Made by a program: the position numbers and the translations under genes. Of a stretch of DNA of 64,000 nucleotides, positions 8,499 to 16,538 are shown one piece after another. Each line of letters begins with the position of its first letter. Positions within the stretch are counted from its first letter, which is position 1. This DNA is from Haladaptatus halobius (GTDB lineage: Archaea > Halobacteriota > Halobacteria > Halobacteriales > Haladaptataceae): contig NZ_CP085336.1 of assembly GCF_020618475.1 (NCBI RefSeq), positions 124,001-188,000 on the forward strand, given 5' to 3'. A model generated the notes under the pieces. That model saw only the letters and a program-made list of their open reading frames with translations, did not search any database and was not told the origin of the DNA.

Positions 8499-9851
8499 AT
8501 GGACAAACGCAACGTCACCACTCACCCAGGTAACTGGAGTCGGTGGATAGATACCGCTGACCGGAAACGGATTCGAGCAGTACAAGATCAAAAAGTAAGC
8601 CGACAGGCCCGATGGGTATACACGAACTCGTCGTACTGGCGAGAGAAGTTCGACGAGGCGAACTGCCTACCGTCCGCGATTTCAGGCGTGGATGATTTGA
8701 CCGCAGTGCCCTTCGCGACGAAGGCTGAGTATCGGACGGCGCAGTCGGAACGCCCACCGTACGGCGGATTGCTGTGTCGTTCGCGCGAGGATCTGTACGA
8801 AAGCGGTGCGTTCGTGTGGGAAACCAGCGGAACGACCGGCGAGCCGGTACAGTTTCTGTGCTCTCAGAACGAGTACTTCAGAGTCGATGTCGAAGCCACG
8901 TGTCGGATATTGTGGACGACAGGTCTCCGACCAGGAGATACCGTCGCAATGTTCTGGCCGCTGACGCTCTGGGCGGTCGGACACGGAATCGTGGATGCTG
9001 CCAGAGAACTCGGGATGACTGTCTTTCCGCTAGGGCCGTCGTACAGTTCAGAATATCGAGTCGAAAAGCTCGCAGCGTATCAGCCCTCGACGATAATGAC
9101 GACACCCTCCTACGCACTTCGATTAGCCGAAGTCGCAAGTGAGAACGGTTTCGACCCGCACGCGCTTGATGTTGAACGCGTCATAGTGAGTGGCGAACCG
9201 CTCCCAGATGGGACGCGTACCGCCATTGCAGAGGCGTGGGGGGTCTCCGAACGGGTCTTCAATTACTATGGACTGTCAGAAGCATTCAACTGTCGCAGCA
9301 TCGAATGTGAGGAACACGACGGAATGCACGTCCTCGAAGATCTATATCTCTGCCAAGTCGTCGACCCGGATGGCAGAGACCCTGTTTCAGAAGGAGAGAC
9401 AGGTGAACTCGTCGTCACTGCCCTTGAACAGCGAGACATTGCCTCGGGGTTCCACTACCGTACCGGTGACCTCGCTCGATTCACGGATGACCCGTGCGCT
9501 TGCGGGCGGACGACCCGCCGAATCAAGATCGAATCTCGGAAAGACGATATGAAGACAATAAGGGGAGTTAACGTCTTCCCGCAGGCTATCGAGTCGATCA
9601 TCAGAAAAACGGATTCTGTAGCCGATGAGTTCCGTCTCGTGCTCGAACAGGTGGGGTCACTCGACCGACTGACGGTAGTTCTCGAACCCGAAGCAGATCT
9701 TTCCGAGGAGCATTACGAGTCGATACAAGACCAACTCGAACGCGATTTCGAAAAAGCGTTTGGTGGCCTGACAGTCATGGTTGAATTCGTAGCTCCCGAG
9801 ACGCTCGAACGGTTCGATTTTAAAGCAGATAGGTGGGTTGACAAACGCTAA
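8499..9851 (+). CDS. PaaK-type AMP-forming CoA ligase
   Basis: This 450-residue enzyme resembles phenylacetate-CoA ligases, which activate aromatic or other carboxylic acids as CoA thioesters using ATP. The P-loop-like motif is TSGTTGEP (residues 109-116). NYYGLSEAF supplies the YGxxE motif, and FHYRTGDLARF is the YRTGD motif. The C-terminal small domain begins after RRIKIESRKDDMK. A Cys pair in CACGRT near residue 332 is typical of PaaK relatives. GAGGT lies 6 bases before the ATG. Substrate class is inferred from the family only; the neighbouring racemase/isomerase and Mo-hydroxylase genes suggest a shared pathway. Confidence 0.87.
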   Translation: MDKRNVTTHPGNWSRWIDTADRKRIRAVQDQKVSRQARWVYTNSSYWREKFDEANCLPSAISGVDDLTAVPFATKAEYRTAQSERPPYGGLLCRSREDLYESGAFVWETSGTTGEPVQFLCSQNEYFRVDVEATCRILWTTGLRPGDTVAMFWPLTLWAVGHGIVDAARELGMTVFPLGPSYSSEYRVEKLAAYQPSTIMTTPSYALRLAEVASENGFDPHALDVERVIVSGEPLPDGTRTAIAEAWGVSERVFNYYGLSEAFNCRSIECEEHDGMHVLEDLYLCQVVDPDGRDPVSEGETGELVVTALEQRDIASGFHYRTGDLARFTDDPCACGRTTRRIKIESRKDDMKTIRGVNVFPQAIESIIRKTDSVADEFRLVLEQVGSLDRLTVVLEPEADLSEEHYESIQDQLERDFEKAFGGLTVMVEFVAPETLERFDFKADRWVDKR

Positions 9852-9885
9852 ATAGCGGATCTGCATGACCATTGTTAACATCGGG

Positions 9886-9893
9886 TTTATATT
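9886..9893 (+). promoter_or_regulatory. TATA box of the maleate-isomerase-like gene
   Basis: TTTATATT lies 23-30 bases before the ATG at 9916. This is the haloarchaeal spacing for a leaderless transcript starting at that ATG, and it argues against the ATG at 9865, which lies upstream of the box. Confidence 0.7.
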
Positions 9894-9915
9894 GGAATCT
9901 CCCGAATTAGGCAGT

Positions 9916-10635
9916 ATGTACGGTTACCGTGGTCGGTTAGGTCTCATCGTTCCCTCATCAAACACGACGAATGAATCGGAGTTCTGGAGATGGATACCAA
10001 ACGGTGTATCAGTTCATACCGCACGAATGCAACTTGAGGACGTAAACGAAGCGCAACTCGTCGAGATGGCTGCAGACGTCGAAACATGTATTTCGATGCT
10101 GAAAACAGCAGATGTCGATGCTATCGCGTTCGGCTGTACGACGGGAAGCTTAGTGAAAGGGAAGGGGTATGATGAGCAGATACAGGCGACGATAGAGACT
10201 GAAGCTGGTGTGCCAGCAGTCGCCACTTCGACGGCAATCAGAAGAGCGTTCGATATTCTTGATGCCCGGTCACTTGCAATCGCAACGCCATACACGGAGT
10301 CAATGAACGAAAGAGAGAAAGAATTCCTTGAAGAGAATGGGTACCGAATTACTGAAATCGTCGGACTTGATATCGAACCGAATACCGAAATCGGCCAGCA
10401 AACCCCGTCAACCGCGTATCGGTTGGCCGCCGATGTCAATAGCACGGCTGCCGATGCAGTATTTATCAGTTGCACGAATTTCAGAACGTTCGAGATCATT
10501 CCGCAGTTAGAGGCGGATCTCGGCAAGCCAGTCGTCACCAGCAACTCCGCAACTCTTTGGGCATCGTTAAACCTGCTTGACGTCAGCGCCGAGGAAGTCA
10601 ATTTAGGCACGCTGTTTGAACGATCGCTTCTGTAA
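9916..10635 (+). CDS. Maleate cis-trans isomerase / Asp-Glu racemase superfamily enzyme
   Basis: The 239-residue product starts MYGYRGRLGLIVPSSNTT at ATG 9916, chosen from the TATA spacing. PSSNTT, FGCTTGS (Cys about 74) and ISCTNFR (Cys about 186) are the paired-cysteine and Asn signature of maleate isomerase and arylmalonate decarboxylase relatives, which use two cysteines for cofactor-free chemistry. Maleate isomerase converts maleate to fumarate at the end of nicotinate and gentisate breakdown (established knowledge). Both cysteines being present favours isomerase or racemase over decarboxylase chemistry (inference). The gene sits between two CoA-ligase-type genes, which supports a catabolic role. 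Confidence 0.82.
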   Translation: MYGYRGRLGLIVPSSNTTNESEFWRWIPNGVSVHTARMQLEDVNEAQLVEMAADVETCISMLKTADVDAIAFGCTTGSLVKGKGYDEQIQATIETEAGVPAVATSTAIRRAFDILDARSLAIATPYTESMNEREKEFLEENGYRITEIVGLDIEPNTEIGQQTPSTAYRLAADVNSTAADAVFISCTNFRTFEIIPQLEADLGKPVVTSNSATLWASLNLLDVSAEEVNLGTLFERSLL

Positions 10636-10653
10636 TTACTTGATAAAATCATC

Positions 10654-12141
10654 ATGTCATCTGTTACACCACCGGATGGATCACAGGCCGCTTGGGAAGA
10701 CGCACAAGACGAAGTTGGTTCGTTGCTTGAGCCTGACGTAGTCGCTATCGTCGGCGCAAGCAACACCGAAGGTAAGCCCGGGAACGTTCTTCTGCGGAAC
10801 GTTCTCCAAAATAACTTCGACGGTCATGTCTATCCGATCAACCCGTCAGCTGATACTGTGCTCGGACTCGACGCCTACCCGAGTATCACCGACGTTCCGG
10901 AGGAGGTCGATACAGCGGTGTTTTGTGTTCCTGGGTCAGTCATCGAGACTATATTGCCCGACTGTGCTGCCAAAGGCGTCACAAGTATCGTCATCGTGTC
11001 GGCCGGATTTGCCGAAGCCGTCGACGAATCGCGGCAGGAACTCCAGCGCAAACTTACTGAACGTTGTATGGAGTATGGGATCCGTGCGGTCGGCCCGAAT
11101 ACGACAGGGATGGTCTCGATGAAAAAGGATCTCGTCGCAAGCTTCATGCCGTTTCCCCGGTGGCACGATGGCCGAATCGCTATCGCCGCCCAAACGGGTA
11201 TCTTCGCTGGGGTGTATATGGAGGAACTGATGGCACGGGAGGTTCAAAAACTCGGGTACAACTACAGCGTTGGACTGGGAAACAAGATGGATCTCGACGA
11301 AACTGATTTTGTCCGCTACGCTGGCCAGGACGACTCGATCGACATCCTCCAGTTGTACCTTGAATGCATCCGGCAGCCCGAGGAGTTCTTCCCCACAGCC
11401 GCCCATGTAGCAAAGCAGAAGCCCATCATTCTCTTGAAGTCCGGACGTACGTCAGCGGGACGTGACGCGGCCCGATGGCATACAGCCTCGTCACCGACCG
11501 TCGACGCGGAAGTCGAACAGGCGTGCCGTATGAGTGGCATCATCCGGGCCAACACTATTCCTCAGTTCACGAACTATGCAAAAGGGTTCGACTACCAACC
11601 GGCACCCCGCGGACGGAAAGTGGCGGTACTCTCATTGAGTGGGGCGAACGCCGTGCTCGCCTCCGATTACATCTCCCAGTCGGTGCTTGAGCTCGCCGAA
11701 CTTTCCGAGGCGACGCTCAGGCGAATCAAGGAACTCGTTCCCGAGTGGCAGCCGGTTCGCAACCCCGTCGATCAGTGGCTTGCGCTGCCCAGTGGGCCGC
11801 GCAAAGCCCAAGCGGTTCCGCTCGAAGCGGTGATCGCTGACGATAACGTCGACGCCATCGTTACTATTCACCTCGCGAGCGAGGAGCCCGACTTCGATGA
11901 GGTCGGTGAGATGTATCGAAGAGCGATGGTTTCCCATCCAGACAAACCCGTCCTCTCGTACATCATGGGCGCTGAAACGAAACACAGGTGGATCGAGTCC
12001 TTAGAGGGGACGGACGTTCCGGTATTCGAGTCTGCGTTCGACGCTATCGATACACTTGAACAGATGTATCGTTGGCATCGCTACTCCACCGGATACGAAT
12101 TGTACGACCCGACCATTTCTGTCCCCGGTGAAACGATCTAG
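10654..12141 (+). CDS. Acyl-CoA synthetase (ADP-forming) alpha-domain protein
   Basis: The 495-residue protein has a CoA-binding Rossmann domain (VAIVGASNTEGKPGN, residues 31-45), GPNTTG (147-152), and two succinyl-CoA-ligase-like domains with the predicted phosphohistidine in ARWHTAS (His about 276). These are the alpha parts of NDP-forming acetate/acyl-CoA synthetases. The ATP-grasp beta domain found in the ~700-residue fused enzymes is missing, and no separate beta subunit gene is visible in this window. It may pair with a beta subunit encoded elsewhere or act as a CoA-transferase-like protein. It lies 18 bases after the isomerase gene and converges, with a 1-base gap, on the Mo-hydroxylase genes. 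Confidence 0.8.
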   Translation: MSSVTPPDGSQAAWEDAQDEVGSLLEPDVVAIVGASNTEGKPGNVLLRNVLQNNFDGHVYPINPSADTVLGLDAYPSITDVPEEVDTAVFCVPGSVIETILPDCAAKGVTSIVIVSAGFAEAVDESRQELQRKLTERCMEYGIRAVGPNTTGMVSMKKDLVASFMPFPRWHDGRIAIAAQTGIFAGVYMEELMAREVQKLGYNYSVGLGNKMDLDETDFVRYAGQDDSIDILQLYLECIRQPEEFFPTAAHVAKQKPIILLKSGRTSAGRDAARWHTASSPTVDAEVEQACRMSGIIRANTIPQFTNYAKGFDYQPAPRGRKVAVLSLSGANAVLASDYISQSVLELAELSEATLRRIKELVPEWQPVRNPVDQWLALPSGPRKAQAVPLEAVIADDNVDAIVTIHLASEEPDFDEVGEMYRRAMVSHPDKPVLSYIMGAETKHRWIESLEGTDVPVFESAFDAIDTLEQMYRWHRYSTGYELYDPTISVPGETI

Positions 12142-12142
12142 T

Positions 12143-14515
12143 CTAGTAGTCTTTCGATTCCTTTAGGCCGGCTTCGACTTTCGCTTTCGTTATGGGCAGG
12201 TCGCTAATCCTCACCCCGACGGCGTCTTTGATAGCGTTCGCGACCGCTGCCGGTGGACCCATGTTCGTTACTTCACCAACACTTTTCGCGCCGAACGGTC
12301 CAGTTGGTTCATACGATTCGACCAAGATTGACTCGACGCGTTCGGGGATGTCAGTGCTCCGAAGTACGCCGTAGTTCTTGAGCCCGTCCACCTGTGGTGT
12401 ACCGTCCTCGTCGAATGTGAGCTCCTCTGAGAGTGCCTGTCCGAGTCCCATTACTGCGCCGCCAATCACCTGTCCGCGGGCATTCTCGGGGTTGATGGCG
12501 TAGCCACAATCGGCAGCGCTGATGAGGCTCAGCGCCTCGAACTCGCCGGTTTCCGTGTCGACTTCAACTTCGGCAGCTTGAGCTGCGAAGGGCTTGGGCG
12601 AGATCGGTGTGAAATGTTCCCCATAGCCCTTGAGTCGACGCTTCGGTCCATCGATGCCTACGAACGCTCTCTCTGCGAACTCTGTGAGAGCCAACTCCTC
12701 GCCGTCCGGTGCCTTAATGGTTCCCTCAGCCAATTCGAATGACGTTGGGTCGCCGTCGAGCCAGCGCGTTGCTACCAAACGGATCTTCTCGGCGAGATCA
12801 AGTGCGGCCTTCTCGGTCGCATTGCCACTTACATATGTCGTGCTACTCGCGTACGCACCGTTGTCCCAGGGTGTTGCGTCCGTATCGTCGGCTTTCACGT
12901 GAATCTCGTGGGTTTCCAGTCCGAGGACCCCAGCGGCGATTTGTGCCATCGTCGTTTCTGCACCCTGTCCGGCATCCCCCACGCCGACCATGAGTGTACA
13001 CGTACCGTCGTCTTCCAATGTGATTTCGGCACCCGAAAACTCACTGCTTGCGACACCTGATTTGTGCATCGTCAGCGCGACGCCACGGCCGCGCTTATAC
13101 CGCTCGTCTACATCCTGCTCCGGATAATTGTCCCAATCGACTGCATCGCAGACCTTTTCGAGGCATTCGCCGACACCGACCGATTCAAGCGCTCCCGCAC
13201 TCTGGCTGTATCCCGGTTCAAAGCCCTCGTCGCCCTCTTGGACGAGATTACGCCGTCGGAGCTCTGTGGGATCCATATCGATGGCCTCCGCCACATCGTC
13301 GATGTGGCTCTCGAGTCCGAACGAGCCCTGAACCGCACCGTAGCCGCGCATCGCGCCTGCCGGAGTGACGTTGGTGTAGACTGTACGACCGGTGAATAGC
13401 CGATTCTCGCACGGATAGATGGACATCGGTTCGTGTCCAGCATTCGACAGCACAGTGTAGGCGTGACATCCGTACGCACCAGTGTTGGAGGTAATGTCGA
13501 AATGAAGCGCGGTGATGGTTCCATCATCTTTGACGCCGGTTTTGACCGAGAGCGTCTGAGCATGTCGGGTCTGCGCAACGTGGAGATCCTCCTGACGGCT
13601 ATTTTCGATGCGAATGGTCTCGCCAGTCTCCAATGCGAGCGCCGCTGCGATGAGCTGGCTCGGTAAGATATCCTGTTTAACGCCGAAGCCGCCCCCGACG
13701 CGTGGCTTGATTACCCGCACGTCTTTTCGATTCATTCCGAGCGCTCTCGCTATGGTGTTCCGAGTGATGTGGGAGATTTGCGTACTCGTACGGAGTACGA
13801 GCCTCTCGCGGTCGTCGATCCAGGCAATTGTCGTGTTCATCTCCATCGGGGCCTGCTGAACGATCTGGGTCTCGTACACACCCTCGACGATAGTGTCAGC
13901 CTCCTCGAATCCAGCTTCGGCGTTACCCTCTTCGTGACGTGTTTCACAGACGATGTTGTGCTCTATATCTGCATTCCTCTGGGCGTTCTCGTAGTCGTTT
14001 TGATCGTGGATAACGGGCGCATCATCCTGCATCGCCTCCGCTGGATCCAGAACGTGCTCGAGCACGTCGTACTCTACGTCTATCTTCTCGACGGCTGTTT
14101 CGGCCGCTGTTTCAGTTTCGGCTGCGACCGCCGCGACTGGATCGCCGACGAATCGAACTTTCTCGTTGATGATAAACTCGTCGAATGGAGCTGGTTGGGG
14201 ATACGGAAACCCAGTTCGAGTGAAGCGCCGTTTCGGTACATCTTTGTGTGTAATAATCGCGTGAACTCCATCGACTTCCTCGGCGGTGCTCGTATCGATC
14301 GACGCGATTCGTGCGTGTGCGTACGGACTCCGGAGAACACACACCTCCAAGGCGTGCTCGGTCGGCACGTCGTCGGTATAGCGGGCTCGTCCCGTTACGA
14401 GCCCGTGGCCATCGACCTTCTGCACACTCTTTCCTACTTCGGTCTCCCCTTCAGCATGAGCCTCTATCGCTTCGGAATCGATTCCTTGGCCTGTCTCTAT
14501 CTCAGATTCTGCCAT
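12143..14515 (-). CDS. Molybdenum hydroxylase large subunit (xanthine dehydrogenase / CoxL family)
   Basis: This 790-residue subunit binds the molybdopterin cofactor and carries out substrate hydroxylation with water. The N-terminal a/b hammerhead domain starts near VGKSVQKVDGHGLVTG. The Mo-binding domain shows VGGGFGVKQD, AGAMRGYGAVQ and VGVGDAGQGAETTMAQ, and the C-terminal AKSVGEVTNMGPP supplies the conserved active-site Glu. The length is usual for CoxL/XdhA proteins. Its start overlaps almost directly with the end of the 2Fe-2S subunit gene (3-base gap). Purines, nicotinate and other N-heterocycles, aldehydes and CO are known substrates of the family; the CO dehydrogenase active-site motif with cysteine was not seen. 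Confidence 0.9.
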   Translation of the reverse strand: MAESEIETGQGIDSEAIEAHAEGETEVGKSVQKVDGHGLVTGRARYTDDVPTEHALEVCVLRSPYAHARIASIDTSTAEEVDGVHAIITHKDVPKRRFTRTGFPYPQPAPFDEFIINEKVRFVGDPVAAVAAETETAAETAVEKIDVEYDVLEHVLDPAEAMQDDAPVIHDQNDYENAQRNADIEHNIVCETRHEEGNAEAGFEEADTIVEGVYETQIVQQAPMEMNTTIAWIDDRERLVLRTSTQISHITRNTIARALGMNRKDVRVIKPRVGGGFGVKQDILPSQLIAAALALETGETIRIENSRQEDLHVAQTRHAQTLSVKTGVKDDGTITALHFDITSNTGAYGCHAYTVLSNAGHEPMSIYPCENRLFTGRTVYTNVTPAGAMRGYGAVQGSFGLESHIDDVAEAIDMDPTELRRRNLVQEGDEGFEPGYSQSAGALESVGVGECLEKVCDAVDWDNYPEQDVDERYKRGRGVALTMHKSGVASSEFSGAEITLEDDGTCTLMVGVGDAGQGAETTMAQIAAGVLGLETHEIHVKADDTDATPWDNGAYASSTTYVSGNATEKAALDLAEKIRLVATRWLDGDPTSFELAEGTIKAPDGEELALTEFAERAFVGIDGPKRRLKGYGEHFTPISPKPFAAQAAEVEVDTETGEFEALSLISAADCGYAINPENARGQVIGGAVMGLGQALSEELTFDEDGTPQVDGLKNYGVLRSTDIPERVESILVESYEPTGPFGAKSVGEVTNMGPPAAVANAIKDAVGVRISDLPITKAKVEAGLKESKDY

Positions 14516-14518
14516 CGT

Positions 14519-15040
14519 TTAGTCACTCCTTGCTTCAGTTTCGCCTTCGGAACGCATCTGATCTGCCGCGGCCTGAATGGCCTCGAACTGTTGGATGTAG
14601 CCCGTACATCGGCAGATGTTTCCCTTTAGTGCACTCCGGATTTCACTTTCCGTCGGATCGTCGTTCTTCTCTAAAAGCTGGACACCCGATAGAATCATCC
14701 CTGGGATGCAGAATCCACACTGCGCGGCGCCGTAGTTCAAAAACTCCTCTTGGAGAGGATGGAGTTCCCCGTCCTCAGAGACGAGTCCTTCAGCTGTCGT
14801 CAGTTCCTCGCCCTCATACCGTTCCGCCGGTACGAGACACGATCTGACGATCTGATTTTCTCCGTATAGAACGTTACACGCTCCACACACTCCTTCACTA
14901 CATCCGTTTTTGACACTGTAGTATCCAGCTCGCCGAAGGGCCGCCATGAGTGACTCCCCTTCGTCAAATTCTAATTTCTCGTTTTCGCCGTTGACAACGA
15001 CGTCAATCCTCTTCTTGGAATTCCCCACCCTAGCGCACAT
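14519..15040 (-). CDS. Molybdenum hydroxylase 2Fe-2S subunit (CoxS family)
   Basis: The 173-residue protein carries both iron-sulfur clusters of the hydroxylase. The plant-ferredoxin-type cluster uses C47, C52, C55 and C68 (NGCSEGVCGACN and RSC). The second cluster uses QCGFC and CRCTGY in the helical C-terminal domain. It lies directly upstream of the large subunit, so the two are co-transcribed. The FAD-binding medium subunit (CoxM) that usually accompanies these two is absent from this window, so electrons must leave by another route or the FAD subunit is encoded elsewhere. Confidence 0.92.
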   Translation of the reverse strand: MCARVGNSKKRIDVVVNGENEKLEFDEGESLMAALRRAGYYSVKNGCSEGVCGACNVLYGENQIVRSCLVPAERYEGEELTTAEGLVSEDGELHPLQEEFLNYGAAQCGFCIPGMILSGVQLLEKNDDPTESEIRSALKGNICRCTGYIQQFEAIQAAADQMRSEGETEARSD

Positions 15041-15213
15041 GCTATCAAGTCACAGTTCCCCATGGACACATAAAAACGTATTGCGTGTTTTACCAAGGTG
15101 AGGACGAGAAAACTGTCTTGAGTTTCGCAATCTGCGTATGATTTTTAGAATCCTTGCAATATCATGTCAAGTAGCCTGACAATCGGTCATCATGGGGTGA
15201 AATTGCACAAACC

Positions 15214-15220
15214 GTTATAT
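15214..15220 (+). promoter_or_regulatory. TATA box of the MDR dehydrogenase gene
   Basis: GTTATAT lies 24-30 bases before the ATG at 15244, the spacing of a leaderless haloarchaeal promoter. It is the evidence for choosing that start. Confidence 0.65.
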
Positions 15221-15243
15221 CTAATGCTATGATAGGCTACCAC

Positions 15244-16323
15244 ATGGGGGAGACAGTCAGTGGCGAAAGCAGTAGAGAACGGATGATGCATGCGGTAGGC
15301 TTTCACGAACACGGGGATATAGAAAAATTTCAATTACTTGAAGTCAAACGACCTGTACCGACGGATGACGAGGTGCTTGTGGACGTTGCGGCGGCCGCAC
15401 TCAACCATCAAGATTTGTTTGCGGTTCGAGAACTTGACCATTACGTCCCTGAGTACCCATTCTGGGGTGGCGGTGACATCTCAGGGCGAATCACTGAACT
15501 CGGCGAGGATGTGGATGGGTGGTCTATCGGTGATCCGGTCGTCGTGAACCCCGCAGTAACTTGCGGGGAATGTGAGTTCTGCATTCAGGGCGAGCACTCT
15601 ATGTGCAAACATTACCAGGTCTACGGCGAACATCGGAAAGGCGGATTTGCCGAGTACGTCACAGTACCGGCGGAAAACTTGGAACGAGTTCCTGAGAACT
15701 ATGACCTCGTCACAGCTGCAGCTGTTCCACTTGCGGCCGCCACAGCTTGGCGGGCGCTGTCGACACGTGGTCAAATCAAACCGTTCGAAGATGTCCTGAT
15801 CGTCGGTGCAACGGGTGGCGTCGGGACGTATGCGATTCAAATCGCTAAGAATGTCTTCAATGTGAACACGCTGTATGCCACAACCAGCACGGAGGAAAAA
15901 GCCGAGTTTCTCAGGGATATAGGTGTCGATCACGTCATCAACTACACTGAGGAGAATTTCGATGAGCGTATCTGGGAGATGACCAACAAGCGCGGCGTTG
16001 ACGTCGTGTACAACAACGTCGGTGGGAATACATGGGTGCCGGCGATGCGGTCACTGCGTAATGGCGGCCGTCTCATCGTTTCGGGTGCGACGGCCGGCCC
16101 CAATCCCGAAACGGAGATTCGTCTCATCTTCGTTCGGCAACTCGAAGTAATCGGTAGCACTCAGAACAGTCGTAAAGACTTTCAAGAGGTTCTGGAGTAC
16201 GTTTGGAACGGCACTATCGAACCTATTGTGCAAGAGGCTTACCCATTGGAGGAGTTCGATCGTGCCTTCAGCAAGATGGCCAACCGCGAACTCCATGGGA
16301 AAGTGTTGTTAAGTCAGGAGTGA
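15244..16323 (+). CDS. Zinc-binding medium-chain dehydrogenase/reductase (quinone oxidoreductase-like)
   Basis: The 359-residue enzyme has a GroES-like N-terminal domain and a Rossmann domain with VGATGGVGTYAIQIAK (NAD(P) binding). A structural zinc site is visible as CGECEFCIQGEHSMC. At the usual catalytic zinc position there is ALNHQDLF, with no cysteine, so it is probably a zinc-independent reductase rather than an alcohol dehydrogenase. The start at 15244 follows the TATA spacing; internal ATGs at 15283 and 15286 are alternatives. It is divergent from the Mo-hydroxylase genes and shares a 200-base promoter region with them. Confidence 0.85.
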   Translation: MGETVSGESSRERMMHAVGFHEHGDIEKFQLLEVKRPVPTDDEVLVDVAAAALNHQDLFAVRELDHYVPEYPFWGGGDISGRITELGEDVDGWSIGDPVVVNPAVTCGECEFCIQGEHSMCKHYQVYGEHRKGGFAEYVTVPAENLERVPENYDLVTAAAVPLAAATAWRALSTRGQIKPFEDVLIVGATGGVGTYAIQIAKNVFNVNTLYATTSTEEKAEFLRDIGVDHVINYTEENFDERIWEMTNKRGVDVVYNNVGGNTWVPAMRSLRNGGRLIVSGATAGPNPETEIRLIFVRQLEVIGSTQNSRKDFQEVLEYVWNGTIEPIVQEAYPLEEFDRAFSKMANRELHGKVLLSQE

Positions 16324-16509
16324 ACCTCTCGGAATCACTCTCTGAGATTTGTGGCCTAATCGTATCCGTGAACCACCTCGGAGTATATCTTCGAGGTACT
16401 CAGCCTGTTTTTATCTACAGGCGGCTACCGCAGATTTGTCTAGCCGTCTCGATGTCACCGACAAGAACCGATGTGATGGTCTCAACTCCGCTCCTCTAAA
16501 CCGACGCCC

Positions 16510-16519
16510 GTTTATATAT
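16510..16519 (+). promoter_or_regulatory. TATA box of the threonine-synthase-like gene
   Basis: GTTTATATAT lies 20-29 bases before the ATG at 16539. This fits leaderless initiation there rather than at the ATG at 16518, which overlaps the box. Confidence 0.7.
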
Positions 16520-16538
16520 GGCACACGTTAACACTACT

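Noticed and set aside
13769-14629. Long plus-strand frame opposite the Mo-hydroxylase subunit genes
   Set aside because: It is the antisense of well-conserved coding DNA; high-GC genes often leave such open frames.
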